From Streptomyces zinciresistens K42 (GTDB lineage: Bacteria; Actinomycetota; Actinomycetes; Streptomycetales; Streptomycetaceae): DNA of 40,573 nt. A program made the translations under genes and the position numbers. Within the stretch, counting starts at the first letter, position 1; every line of letters begins with the position of its first letter. Below are positions 15,750-23,223 of this stretch, piece by piece. The notes below the pieces were generated by a model. It was not told the origin of the DNA, did no database searches, and was given only the letters and a program-made list of their open reading frames with translations. The stretch is taken from assembly GCF_000225525.1 (NCBI RefSeq), contig NZ_AGBF01000049.1:1-40573 (forward strand). The letters run 5' to 3'.

Positions 15750-16550
15750 ATGGGCTCCGGACGGTTGTACGCGGCCGTCGCGGCGGGGGGGTTCAGACGG
15801 TACGCGACCTACCGTCTCGCCACGGCGGCAGGGGTGTTCACCAACACCGTCTTCGGTGTGATCCTCGTCTACACCTACCTGGCCCTCTGGGACGAGAAGC
15901 CGCATCTCGGCGGATACGACCAGGCCCAGGCCGTCACCTACGTATGGCTCGGCCAGTGCCTGTACGCCACCCTCGCCATCCAGGGCGGCGGCGCCGAGCG
16001 TGACCTGATGGAGCGGATCGGCACGGGGGAGATCGCCGTCGACCTGTACCGCCCGGCCGACCTCCAGCTGTGGTGGCTCGCCGCCGACCTGGGGCGGGCC
16101 CTGTTCCAGCTGGTGGGGCGGGGCGTCGTCCCCTTCCTGTTCGGCGCCCTGTTCTTCCCGATGGCGGTGCCGGCCGGGACCGCGCCCTGGGCCGCCTTCG
16201 CCGTCACCCTGCTGCTCGCGGCGGTCGTGAGCTTCGCGATCCGCTATCTGGCGGCGCTCAGCGTCTTCTGGCTGATGGACGGCAGGGGCGTCAACCAGGT
16301 CCTGATGATCACGGGCATCTTCTTCTCGGGCATGGTGCTCCCGCTGAACGCCTTCCCGGGCACGTTCGGCGAGATCGTGCGCGTGCTGCCCTGGGCGGCG
16401 CAGGTCCAGATGCCGGCGGACGTGCTGATGGGGGAGACGGGCGCGCTGCGCGCGTTCGCCTTCCAGGCGGGCTGGGCGGCGGTCCTGCTGCTGGCGGGGC
16501 GGCTGCTCCAGGCGGCGGCGACCCGGCGGGTGGTGGTGCAGGGTGGCTGA
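15750..16550 (+). CDS. ABC-2 type transporter permease, first subunit
   Basis: A 266-aa membrane protein beginning MGSGRLYAAVAAGGFRRYAT, with about six hydrophobic segments (for example FTNTVFGVILVYTYLAL, GVVPFLFGALFFPMAV, LMITGIFFSGMVLPL). The start is the ATG at 15750 after GAGGAGG. It resembles the ABC-2 permeases of the uncharacterised exporter group that pairs two unequal permeases with one ATPase. Its last 8 bp overlap the next permease gene, and the ATPase gene follows, so the three form one operon and should be translated together. The substrate is unknown. It is transcribed divergently from the PBP gene; the ~230 bp between them must contain both promoters. Confidence 0.9.
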   Translation: MGSGRLYAAVAAGGFRRYATYRLATAAGVFTNTVFGVILVYTYLALWDEKPHLGGYDQAQAVTYVWLGQCLYATLAIQGGGAERDLMERIGTGEIAVDLYRPADLQLWWLAADLGRALFQLVGRGVVPFLFGALFFPMAVPAGTAPWAAFAVTLLLAAVVSFAIRYLAALSVFWLMDGRGVNQVLMITGIFFSGMVLPLNAFPGTFGEIVRVLPWAAQVQMPADVLMGETGALRAFAFQAGWAAVLLLAGRLLQAAATRRVVVQGG

Positions 16551-17364
16551 GCGCGGCGCCGTCGTCGAGGGGGTGCGGGCCTACCGGCTGATCGCCGTGA
16601 TGTGGGTGCGCTCCAGCATGACCTACCGCACCTCCTTCGCCGTGACGCTCCTCGGCAACCTGATGGTGACCGGCCTGGACTTCGTGGGGATCCTGCTGAT
16701 GTTCTCCCAGGTCGACTCGCTGGGCGGCTGGTCGCTGTACGAGGTCGCCTTCCTCTACGGGCTGTCGGCGACCTCGTTCGGCCTCTCCGACCTGGCGCTC
16801 GGCTCGCTGGAGGGCCTGGGCGGGCGGATGCGCGACGGCTCCTTCGACGTGCTGATGGTGCGTCCGGCGCCGGTGCTGGCCCAGGTCGGCGCGGACCGCT
16901 TCGCACTGCGCCGGCTGGGCCGGATCACCCAGGGCCTGGTGGTGCTGTGCTGGGCGCTGGTGTCGGTGGACGTCGAGTGGACCGCGGCGAAGGCGCTGCT
17001 GGTGCCGGTCATGGTGATCAGCGGGGCGGCGATCTTCTGCGCGGTGTTCGTGGCCGGGGCGGCCTTCCAGATCCTGGCGCAGGACGCCGCCGAGGTGCAG
17101 AACGCCTTCACCTACGGCGGGACCACGCTCCTGCAGTATCCGCCGACCGTGTTCGGCAAGGACCTGGTGCGGGGCGTGACCTTCATGCTGCCGCTCGCCT
17201 TCGTCAACTGGGTGCCGGCCGCCCATGTGCTGGGGCGGCCGTACCCCGTCGGCCTGCCCGGGTGGGCGGCGTTCGCCTCGCCGGCGGTGGCGCTGGTGTG
17301 CTGCGCGTCGGCCGGTCTGGCGTGGCGGGCCGGGCTGCGGTCGTATCGGAGTACGGGGAGTTAG
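16543..17364 (+). CDS. ABC-2 type transporter permease, second subunit
   Basis: A 273-aa membrane protein with a GTG start at 16543, 8 bp before the stop of the first permease. It has about six hydrophobic segments, including NLMVTGLDFVGILLMFSQV and LLVPVMVISGAAIFCAVFVAGAAF. The loop SLEGLGGRMRDGSFDVLMVRPAPV corresponds to the segment RIGTGEIAVDLYRPADL of the partner, so the two permeases are distant paralogues and probably form a heterodimer in the membrane. The overlap indicates translational coupling and equal amounts of both. The substrate cannot be told from the sequence. Confidence 0.9.
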   Translation: MAERGAVVEGVRAYRLIAVMWVRSSMTYRTSFAVTLLGNLMVTGLDFVGILLMFSQVDSLGGWSLYEVAFLYGLSATSFGLSDLALGSLEGLGGRMRDGSFDVLMVRPAPVLAQVGADRFALRRLGRITQGLVVLCWALVSVDVEWTAAKALLVPVMVISGAAIFCAVFVAGAAFQILAQDAAEVQNAFTYGGTTLLQYPPTVFGKDLVRGVTFMLPLAFVNWVPAAHVLGRPYPVGLPGWAAFASPAVALVCCASAGLAWRAGLRSYRSTGS

Positions 17365-17373
17365 GGGATCGGG

Positions 17374-18390
17374 ATGGCGGTGTCCGACGACGAGGCGTTC
17401 ATCGACGTCGACAAGGTGGAGAAGGTGTTCGACGTCCGGCGCAGGGCCGGCTTCCTCAGGCGGGAGCTGCGCCGGGTACGGGCCGTCGACTCGCTCTCCT
17501 TCCGCGTGGCGCGCGGCGAGATGGTCGGCTACATCGGGCCCAACGGCGCCGGCAAGTCGACCACGATCAAGATGCTGACCGGCATCCTCACCCCGAGCGG
17601 CGGCCGGCTGCGGGTGGCGGGCATCGACCCCTCCCGCGAGCGCACCCGGCTCGCACACCGCATCGGCGTGGTGTTCGGGCAGCGCACGACGCTGTGGTGG
17701 GACCTGCCGCTGATCGACTCGTACCGGCTGATGCACCGCATGTACCGCATCCCCGACGCCCGTTACCGCGAGAACCTCGACCGGCTCGTCCACCTGCTCG
17801 ACCTGGGCGCGCTGCTGGACGTGCCGGTACGTCAGCTCTCGCTCGGGCAGCGGATGCGCGGGGACGTCGTCGCGGCGCTGCTGCACGACCCGGAGGTGCT
17901 GTACCTGGACGAGCCGACGATCGGGCTCGACGTGATCTCCAAGGCCAGGGTGCGGGAGTTCCTGCGGGAGGTGAACGCCGAGCGCGGCACGACGGTCCTG
18001 CTGACCACGCACGACCTCCAGGACATCGAGCGGCTGTGCTCACGGGTGATGGTCATCGACCGCGGCCGGCTGATGTACGACGGGCCGCTCGCCGGGCTGC
18101 ACGAGGTCGGGGAGAGCGAACGCACCCTCGTCGTCGACCTGGAGCGCGAACTGCCGCCCATCGAGGCGGAACCCGCGCGCGTGGTGCGGGTGGAGGGCCC
18201 CCGCCAGTGGCTGGCCTTCCCGGCGGGGGAGTCGGCGGCGGCGCTCGTCGCGCGGATCGCGGCACGGTACCCGCTGGTGGACCTGTCGGTGCGCGAACCG
18301 GACATCGAGTCCGTGATCGCGAGGATGCTGCACGCCCCGGGCGACGCCGCCGGGCTTCCGCAGGACCGGTCCGAGGGGGTGGGTTCCTAG
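17374..18390 (+). CDS. ABC transporter ATP-binding protein
   Basis: A 338-aa ATPase that drives the two permeases. Motifs: Walker A GPNGAGKST (~residue 55), Q-loop VVFGQRTTLWWDL, ABC signature LSLGQRMR, Walker B VLYLDEPTIGLD and H-loop TTHDLQDIE. A ~100-residue C-terminal extension after VIDRGRLMYDGPL is typical of drug/polysaccharide exporter ATPases. It begins 9 bp after the permease stop with GGGATC upstream. The last 22 codons (RMLHAPGDAAGLPQDRSEGV plus GS and stop) are nearly repeated at 20768-20842. The gene is intact, but its 3' end may have been supplied by the islet inserted behind it. Other exporters of this type handle drugs or envelope polymers; here the cargo is unknown. Confidence 0.93.
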   Translation: MAVSDDEAFIDVDKVEKVFDVRRRAGFLRRELRRVRAVDSLSFRVARGEMVGYIGPNGAGKSTTIKMLTGILTPSGGRLRVAGIDPSRERTRLAHRIGVVFGQRTTLWWDLPLIDSYRLMHRMYRIPDARYRENLDRLVHLLDLGALLDVPVRQLSLGQRMRGDVVAALLHDPEVLYLDEPTIGLDVISKARVREFLREVNAERGTTVLLTTHDLQDIERLCSRVMVIDRGRLMYDGPLAGLHEVGESERTLVVDLERELPPIEAEPARVVRVEGPRQWLAFPAGESAAALVARIAARYPLVDLSVREPDIESVIARMLHAPGDAAGLPQDRSEGVGS

Positions 18391-18397
18391 CCGCCCG
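18323..18397 (+). repeat. Direct repeat copy 1 (att-like), 3' end of ABC ATPase gene
   Basis: This 75-bp segment starts GGATGCTGCACG and ends TAGCCGCCCG. It matches 20768-20842 at 70 of 75 positions. It covers the last ~22 codons and stop of the ATPase gene plus 7 bp. Copy 1 is the one in use as the gene's end. Confidence 0.9.
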
Positions 18398-18455
18398 CTC
18401 CGCCGGGGCGTCGCCGTGGTGCCGGGCTTCCGGCGACGTGGTTCCTGCCGTGGAA

Positions 18456-18487
18456 GAGCGCCCGGACGGTGCGACGCTCGGGCGCTC
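18456..18487. terminator. Hairpin terminator between ABC ATPase and DUF397 genes
   Basis: GAGCGCCCG (18456-18464) pairs perfectly with CGGGCGCTC (18479-18487) around a 14-nt loop. It lies between the convergent ABC operon and the DUF397 gene, inside the islet. Confidence 0.65.
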
Positions 18488-18513
18488 CTGCCACTGTGGG
18501 CTGACGGGCGGTG

Positions 18514-18726
18514 CTACTGCCGCTTGAACTCGCCATCCAGTACGCCGCCCTCGAACGCGGCCCACTCGCCAGGGGTGAAGACGAGCGCCGGGCCGTTGCC
18601 CCTGTCCTTGCTGTCTCGCATGGCCACACGGCCGTCGTCGAGGAAGGCGACCTCCACGCACTGCCCGTTGTTCTGGGAGCGGCTGGACTTTCGCCACACC
18701 GCGCCCGCGAGGTCTGAACTCATCAT
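18514..18726 (-). CDS. DUF397 domain protein
   Basis: A 70-aa protein with the DUF397 layout: AVWRKSSRSQNNGQCVEVAF, RVAMRDSKDRGNGPALVFTPGEWAAF. These small cytosolic proteins accompany Xre-type regulators of the WhiJ family in Streptomyces and are thought to modulate them in development and antibiotic control (family knowledge). The ATG at 18726 overlaps the stop of the upstream HTH gene as ATGA, so the two are co-translated; the second ATG at 18723 is the alternative. Function in this copy is inferred from the arrangement. Confidence 0.9.
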   Translation of the reverse strand: MMSSDLAGAVWRKSSRSQNNGQCVEVAFLDDGRVAMRDSKDRGNGPALVFTPGEWAAFEGGVLDGEFKRQ

Positions 18727-19607
18727 CGCGCAAACTCCTTTGCCGCCTGGTGAAGCATGTTCTGGGTGTCCTTGGCGTTCAGGGTCGTGTCCCAGATCGA
18801 TGTGAACGCCTGGTCGTACCGCTCGATCTCTTGCGGTTTGTCGAGGTAGAGGTCACCGGTGAAGCCCTCCATGTAGACGGTGGTCGGCTCCATCGGCTGA
18901 CCGTCCCCGTTGACAGGGAAGCCGAGGATGGTGAACGGGCCGGACATGAGCCCGTGGTGCAGGCCCGCCGCGAACGGCACGACCCGCAGGGAGACGTTCG
19001 GCATGTCCATCGTCTCCGCCAACCGCTCCAACTGGCGAGCCATTACTTCACCTCCGCCGACCGGCTGGCGCAGTACCGCTTCACCAAGCGCCAGTTGCAG
19101 GGTGGGCGGGGCGGTCACCCTGGTCAGCAGTGCCTGCCGTGCGAGTCGGACGTGCACGCGGCGTTCGATCTCGTCAGCGTCGACATCGGGGTTGTCCGCC
19201 TGGATCAGGGCGCGGGCGTAGTCGTCCGTCTGCACCAGGCCGGGCACCAGGTCCTTGATGTACTGCCGCAGGCCGGCCGCCGCGCCTTCGAGACCGATGA
19301 ACAGGTCGAACCCCTCCGGGATCACGTCACCGTAGGAGTGCCACCACCCTCGGTTCTTCGTCTCCTTGGCGAGGCCCATCAGGCCCTTGGTCAACTCGGC
19401 GTCCGCCCCGTACACACGGCACATGGTCTCGACGTCCAAGCTGCGCATGGACGTCTGACCCGTCTCGATGCGCCAGATCTTCTGATCCGACCACTCCAGG
19501 GCCGTCGATGCCGCCCGCACCGTCAGCCGCGCGCGATTGCGCAGCTCACGCAAGTGTCGCCCCAGCTGACGACGGGGGACGGTCGAACCGCTTGCCGCTT
19601 CTGCCAC
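18723..19607 (-). CDS. Xre-family HTH regulator with DUF5753 (WhiJ-like)
   Basis: A 294-aa regulator. The GTG at 19607 follows GGAGG with 8-nt spacing; longer in-frame starts run into the AT-rich promoter region and lack such a site. The N-terminal HTH is RRQLGRHLRELRNRARLTVR, then AASTALEWSDQKIWRIETGQ. The C-terminal DUF5753 domain contains YIKDLVPGLVQTDDYARALI, RLARQALL, LRQPVGGG and LRVVPFAAGLHHGLM. Proteins of this type bind their own promoters and pair with a DUF397 protein and an ATPase, as at the whiJ locus. It overlaps the DUF397 gene by 4 bp and is divergent from the resolvase-like and ATPase genes, completing a WhiJ-type cassette. Its target is probably the 216-bp region upstream. 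Confidence 0.92.
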   Translation of the reverse strand: MAEAASGSTVPRRQLGRHLRELRNRARLTVRAASTALEWSDQKIWRIETGQTSMRSLDVETMCRVYGADAELTKGLMGLAKETKNRGWWHSYGDVIPEGFDLFIGLEGAAAGLRQYIKDLVPGLVQTDDYARALIQADNPDVDADEIERRVHVRLARQALLTRVTAPPTLQLALGEAVLRQPVGGGEVMARQLERLAETMDMPNVSLRVVPFAAGLHHGLMSGPFTILGFPVNGDGQPMEPTTVYMEGFTGDLYLDKPQEIERYDQAFTSIWDTTLNAKDTQNMLHQAAKEFAR

Positions 19608-19823
19608 TTGGCCTGCCTCCGATCTGGAACCAACCTTACATCCGGAATGGAACCCCGAATGGTTCGATTGCGGAATGAGATACATGTGTTCGAGTAATTC
19701 GATTCTGGATATCCAATCTGGAGTGTTGCATATTCCAGTAGTCCAATGCTTCACTCGGTAACCCCACAGGACCGCCGCGAACACGCAGCGTGTGATCGCA
19801 GGCATGGCGAGGGAGACCGAAGC
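19608..19823. promoter_or_regulatory. AT-richer divergent promoter region with GGAAT and CTGGA repeats
   Basis: This 216-bp region is clearly lower in GC than its surroundings. It contains repeated CGGAATG/CGAATG words (19643-19680) and an inverted CTGGA...TCCAG pair (about 19720-19738) next to CTGGATATCCA. These are plausible operators for the flanking HTH regulator. Exact promoter elements are not assigned. Confidence 0.45.
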
Positions 19824-20144
19824 GTGTTGAATCCGCTGATCTTTGGCTATCTGCGTGTCCCCGACGACATGAGCGACGAGGAGGCGAAGAACAAGCAAGA
19901 CGACCTCAACTCGTACGCGGAAACCAACGGCTACCGACTGGTCGCCGTGTTTCACGAATACGGGACAGGGGCGCAGACGGCGTTCGCGGAATTGATCCAG
20001 GCGGTTGAGCGCGCCGAGGCGAAGCACGTGGTCGTGCCGACCTATCGGGAGCTGGCGCTCAACAGGTCGCTCCAGGAGGCCATGCTGACCTACCTCTCGT
20101 ACGTCACGGGTGCCGAGCTGATCAGCTTGGACGAGTGCTCATGA
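19824..20144 (+). CDS. Resolvase-fold protein lacking the catalytic serine
   Basis: A 106-aa protein with a GTG start at 19824 behind GAGGGAG. FGYLRVPDDMSDEEAKNKQD followed by LNSYAETNGYRL, VFHEYGTGAQTAFAEL and KHVVVPTYRELALN tracks the N-terminal catalytic domain of serine recombinases (GYxRVS...Q...G..SG....L..L...D..VV). However, the serine of YxRVS is proline here, the DR.GR segment is missing, and there is no DNA-binding C-terminal domain. It therefore cannot be an active recombinase by itself. It may be a repurposed fold. Its stop overlaps the next start as ATGA, tying it to the ATPase. Small proteins of this kind recur beside WhiJ-type genes in Streptomyces as far as I recall; no function is established. 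Confidence 0.8.
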   Translation: MLNPLIFGYLRVPDDMSDEEAKNKQDDLNSYAETNGYRLVAVFHEYGTGAQTAFAELIQAVERAEAKHVVVPTYRELALNRSLQEAMLTYLSYVTGAELISLDECS

Positions 20145-20713
20145 TCACCCAGGTGCTGCCTTACCAGCCGCGGAACGTGTGCTTCTTCGACCAACTGTCG
20201 CTGGCGGCGTTGCGGTCGGCTGTGTCGAACTCCCGCCACTTCCTCCGGTTGGCCTTGAGCAAGTGGCAGGCAGCGTTCATCGAGGACGACGCTCTCCTGA
20301 TCGCCTCGGAGTTGGTGACCAACGCGATCACGGCGACGGGCACACCGACTGAGACCCCGGTGTGGGGCGAGTGGGAAAAGCTCTACCTCGTCCATGTGCG
20401 GCTGGTCGGCCTGGAGGACAGCGTCGTCATCGAGGTGTGGGACGCCTCGAAGGAGGCGCCTGTACTCAGGGAGGCCGACGACGACGCCGAAGGCGGACGC
20501 GGTCTGCTGCTCGTGCAGCAGCTCGCGAAGCGCTGGGGTTCCTACCGCACCGCAGGGGGCAAAGTGGTCTGGGCGGAAGTGGCGGTACGACCGCCGCAGC
20601 CCACGGCGCCTCCGGAGCGGGAGACGCCGGCACGGTCACCGGTCCTGCCGCCCGTGGTGCCGGACGTGGGGTACCCGCGCCGCGTGTCGGCGGGCTTGGA
20701 GACGTCCCTGTGA
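20141..20713 (+). CDS. GHKL ATP-binding protein, anti-sigma-factor-like
   Basis: A 190-aa protein with a single HATPase domain of the RsbW/SpoIIAB type. The N box is ASELVTNAI, the G1 box VWDASKEAP and the G2 box GGRGLLLVQQL. A proline-rich tail of ~40 residues (TAPPERETPARSPVLPPVVP) is extra. The ATG at 20141 overlaps the preceding stop by 4 bp; an in-frame GTG at 20135 is possible. Proteins of this class bind ATP and either sequester a sigma factor as kinases or act as partners of WhiJ-type regulators. No anti-anti-sigma gene is nearby, which favours the second. The gene ends 54 bp before repeat copy 2. Confidence 0.9.
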   Translation: MITQVLPYQPRNVCFFDQLSLAALRSAVSNSRHFLRLALSKWQAAFIEDDALLIASELVTNAITATGTPTETPVWGEWEKLYLVHVRLVGLEDSVVIEVWDASKEAPVLREADDDAEGGRGLLLVQQLAKRWGSYRTAGGKVVWAEVAVRPPQPTAPPERETPARSPVLPPVVPDVGYPRRVSAGLETSL

Positions 20714-20767
20714 CGCAACTTGCCTCGCGCAGCGGATGCGGGCGACCTGGACGGTACGTCCGGCCTC

Positions 20768-20842
20768 GGATGCTGCACACCCCGGGCGACGCCGCCGGGC
20801 TTCCGCCGGACCGGTCCGAGAGGGTGGGTTCGTAGCCGTCCG
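20768..20842 (+). repeat. Direct repeat copy 2 (att-like), displaced ATPase gene end
   Basis: This 75-bp near-copy of 18323-18397 differs at five positions. It still codes RMLHTPGDAAGLPPDRSERV plus GS and a TAG (20833-20835), with no gene body attached. It ends 27 bp before the DUF1707 ATG. It is best read as the former 3' end of the ATPase gene, pushed away by the insertion. Confidence 0.9.
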
Positions 20843-20869
20843 GGCGGCCTTGCTCGTAGGCTGCTGTCC

Positions 20870-21583
20870 ATGAGCGACAACGCACCGGAACTGCGTGCCT
20901 CCGACGCCGATCGTGAACGAGTCGCCGAGATCCTGCGCGAAGCCCTCGCCGAAGGGCGCCTGGACATGGAGGAGTTCGGGGAACGCCTGGACGCCGCCTA
21001 CACCGCCCGCACCTATGGGGAACTGGCGCCGCTCACCCGGGACCTGCCCGCCGGCGGTGCGGCCCGGTCCGCGGTCGACATGGTGAAGCGGACCGGCGTG
21101 ATGGAGGGGGACTGGGCGGCGCGGATCGTCGGCGGCGAGGACATCTCCACCTGGGGCGTCGCCGTGATGTCGGGCTTCCAGCGCAAGGGGCGCTGGACCG
21201 CGCCCCGCCGGTTCAACTGCTTCGCCTTCTGGGGCGGCGGGGAGATCGACCTGCGCGAGGCCGACTTCGCCGACCGGGAGGTGACGCTCAACTGCGTGGC
21301 GGTCATGGGCGGCGTGCAGGTCGTCGTACCGCCCGGGGTGGAGGTCGTGGTGCGCGGCATCGGTGTCATGGGCGGCTTCGACCACCGCGAAGAGGGCGTC
21401 GCGGGCGACCCCGGGGCGCCCAGGGTGATCGTGACCGGCTTCGCCTTCTGGGGCGGCGTCGGCGTCGAGCGGAAGCTCACGCGCACCCAGAAGCAGGAGC
21501 TGCGCGAGGAGCGGCGCCGGGAGCGGCTGGAACGCAGGGCCGGACGGCGGGAGTTGCGGGCCCCGGAGCGCGAGGACGGCTGA
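20870..21583 (+). CDS. DUF1707 / LiaF-like C-terminal domain protein
   Basis: A 237-aa protein. Residues ~7-60 (LRASDADRERVAEILREALA then EGRLDMEEFGERLDAAYTARTYGELAPLTRDLP) are the DUF1707 domain. The rest, with repeated beta-rich motifs around FAFWGGGEIDLREADF, VTLNCVAVMGGVQVVVPPGVEV and VIVTGFAFWGGVGV, resembles the C-terminal beta-helix of cell-wall-active antibiotic response proteins (LiaF/VraT type). No TM segment is visible, so it is cytosolic or peripheral. The C-terminus is a charged helix rich in Arg and Glu. It was probably next to the ABC ATPase gene before the islet inserted. A role in envelope-stress response is inferred from the fold. Confidence 0.88.
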   Translation: MSDNAPELRASDADRERVAEILREALAEGRLDMEEFGERLDAAYTARTYGELAPLTRDLPAGGAARSAVDMVKRTGVMEGDWAARIVGGEDISTWGVAVMSGFQRKGRWTAPRRFNCFAFWGGGEIDLREADFADREVTLNCVAVMGGVQVVVPPGVEVVVRGIGVMGGFDHREEGVAGDPGAPRVIVTGFAFWGGVGVERKLTRTQKQELREERRRERLERRAGRRELRAPEREDG

Positions 21584-21652
21584 CTGCGGGCCCGGGTTCC
21601 CGTCCGCTCCCGGCCGACAGGCGCGCCGGCTGGATGACACCCCGCCCCGCGG

Positions 21653-22993
21653 CTACAGCTCCGCCGGGGCCGCGCCCTTGAGGTCCCGGAGGTCGAAGGA
21701 CTGCGCCATGCGTGCGTACCCGCGGTCGCTGGGGTGCAGATGGTCGCCCGAGTCGTACAGGGGGCGCAGCCTGCGCGGGTTGTACGGGTCCCGTACGGCC
21801 CGGTCGAAGTCGGCCACCGCGTCGAAGACCCGGCCCGAGCGGATCTCCGCGTTGATCTGGTTGCGGACGTTCTCGCGGGCCTCGGTGTAGCCGCGGTGCC
21901 CCTGGAAGGGCATCAGGGTCGCGCCGACGACCTTCAGCCCGCGGGCGTGCGCCTGGCGGACCAGGGTGCGCAGACCGTCGAGGATGCGCTGCGGGTCGGC
22001 GAGGCGCGGGTCGCGCAGGATGTCGTTGACGCCGAGGTCGATGACGACGACCTTCACGCCCGTGCGCGAGAGCACGTCCCGGTGGAAGCGGCCGACGCCC
22101 GCCTGGTTGTCGGCCGGCCGGCCGGTGCCGCTGGTGAGTATCCGGTTGCCGCTGATGCCCTGGTTGACGACGCTGTAGCGGGGCACGTCCTCCCCGGCCG
22201 CCACCGCGGCGCGCAGCCGGCGCGAGAGGACGTCGGTCCAGCGGCTGTTGGTGTCCGGGGTGGAGGTGATGCCGTCGGTGAGCGAGTCCCCGAACACCAC
22301 GACCGTGCCCTCGGACTCGTTGCTGAGGACGTCCAGCGCGGTCAGGTAGCGCCACGAGCCGACCCGCCCGGTGTAGCCCGTGCCGGTCGCGTCCTCGGTC
22401 AGGTCGCCCTCGCCGAGATAGCTGGTCTGGCGGGCGTGCGGGTGGTAGGTGACCGGGCCGGACGGGGTGGGGGAGTAGGTGCTGACCAGCACGTTCGCCC
22501 CCGCCGGGATCGCCAGGCGCACGGCGTCGCTCAGGATCTGCTGCCCCGGCGGCACGACGACCGTGGGATTCCCGCCGAAGGTCAGCCGCCGCATGGTCTG
22601 CGCGACGGCCGCCGCGCTGCCCGCACCGGCCGAGAGGGCGATCGACGCGTGCGTGATCGTCAGCGGCGACTGGCCGTAGAGGTTGGACAGCGTGATCCGG
22701 GCACCCGTACCCCCGACGCTGGTGTGCACCACGTTGCGCACGGAGTTGCCCGCCAGGCCCCTGACCTCGGTGCCGGGCTCGGCGCCCGCCGGTGAGGCGG
22801 ACCAGGTGGCGACCCACTGGCCGGTGGAGGCGGGCGCGGCCGGCCCGCGGCCGGGGGCCTGCTTCACGGGGGCGGTGCTCGCGCCGGCGCCGCTGCCGTC
22901 GTCGGCGGCCACCCCGACGTAGAGGGCGGCGGACAGCGAGACGATCAGGGCGACGATCGCGGCGAGCAAGGCATAACCGTTGCGCCTGGTCAT
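21653..22993 (-). CDS. Secreted SGNH/GDSL-family hydrolase
   Basis: A 446-aa protein with an N-terminal signal/anchor MTRRNGYALLAAIVALIVSL. The ATG at 22993 follows GAGGAG at ~10 nt; an upstream ATG at 23059 has no ribosome site. All four SGNH blocks are present: VVFGDSLTDG (nucleophile Ser), ISGNRI (Gly in N context), VIDLGVND (Asn) and HLHPSDRGYARMA (catalytic Asp and His). About 200 residues precede the hydrolase domain and form a beta-rich region with VRNVVHTSVGGTGARITLSN, common in actinobacterial secreted GDSL esterases and lipases. It acts outside the cell on an ester; the substrate is not evident. It is convergent with the DUF1707 gene and divergent from the DUF445 gene. Confidence 0.92.
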   Translation of the reverse strand: MTRRNGYALLAAIVALIVSLSAALYVGVAADDGSGAGASTAPVKQAPGRGPAAPASTGQWVATWSASPAGAEPGTEVRGLAGNSVRNVVHTSVGGTGARITLSNLYGQSPLTITHASIALSAGAGSAAAVAQTMRRLTFGGNPTVVVPPGQQILSDAVRLAIPAGANVLVSTYSPTPSGPVTYHPHARQTSYLGEGDLTEDATGTGYTGRVGSWRYLTALDVLSNESEGTVVVFGDSLTDGITSTPDTNSRWTDVLSRRLRAAVAAGEDVPRYSVVNQGISGNRILTSGTGRPADNQAGVGRFHRDVLSRTGVKVVVIDLGVNDILRDPRLADPQRILDGLRTLVRQAHARGLKVVGATLMPFQGHRGYTEARENVRNQINAEIRSGRVFDAVADFDRAVRDPYNPRRLRPLYDSGDHLHPSDRGYARMAQSFDLRDLKGAAPAEL

Positions 22994-23223
22994 GCGGTGC
23001 GGTCTCCTCGGACGGACGGGAGCCCGAGGCTCCGATGTGATCACCTCATGATGCGTCATGAAGCGGAAGGGAGGCGCACGGACCCCCCATCGTGCCGCCG
23101 GAGTTCATCCGGAGTTCGTCATCGACCTCCCCTCACGCACAGACGCCGGGAACTCTTGATTCGTTCCAGGAGTAGGTCAGGAAGGGACAATGTGTGCGGG
23201 GGATCACGGACGGGTGGAGCAGA

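Larger units (their letters stand above)
18323..20842. mobile_element. Putative 2.5-kb islet bounded by 75-bp direct repeats
   Basis: The islet is bounded by direct repeats that duplicate the 3' end of the ABC ATPase gene, the layout left by site-specific integration into a gene terminus. Inside are four genes: DUF397 and Xre/DUF5753 (minus), then a resolvase-like protein and a GHKL ATPase (plus), with an AT-richer divergent promoter region. It has no recognisable complete integrase, so it is either a degraded element, mobilised in trans, or spread by homologous recombination. Without it, the ATPase gene would be followed 34 bp later by the DUF1707 gene. Unequal recombination between paralogous ends is another explanation. 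Confidence 0.55.

Noticed and set aside
17847..17860. GCAGCGGATGCG shared by the ABC ATPase gene and the bases upstream of repeat copy 2 (~20730)
   Set aside because: Only about 12 bp and in different context; could be chance in GC-rich DNA, so not used as evidence for a longer repeat.
16602..18527. Long plus-strand frame across the ABC permease and ATPase genes
   Set aside because: Arg/Gly/Ala-rich shadow of the real +1 frames, whose motifs are intact.
23047..23060. CATGA-TGCG-TCATG palindrome between the SGNH and DUF445 genes
   Set aside because: Short and AT-word based, with no second copy or link to a known regulator, so not listed as an operator.
23150..23185. ECF-type promoter GGAAC...CGTT before the DUF445 gene
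   Set aside because: The spacing between the two words is far shorter than the ~16 bp needed.
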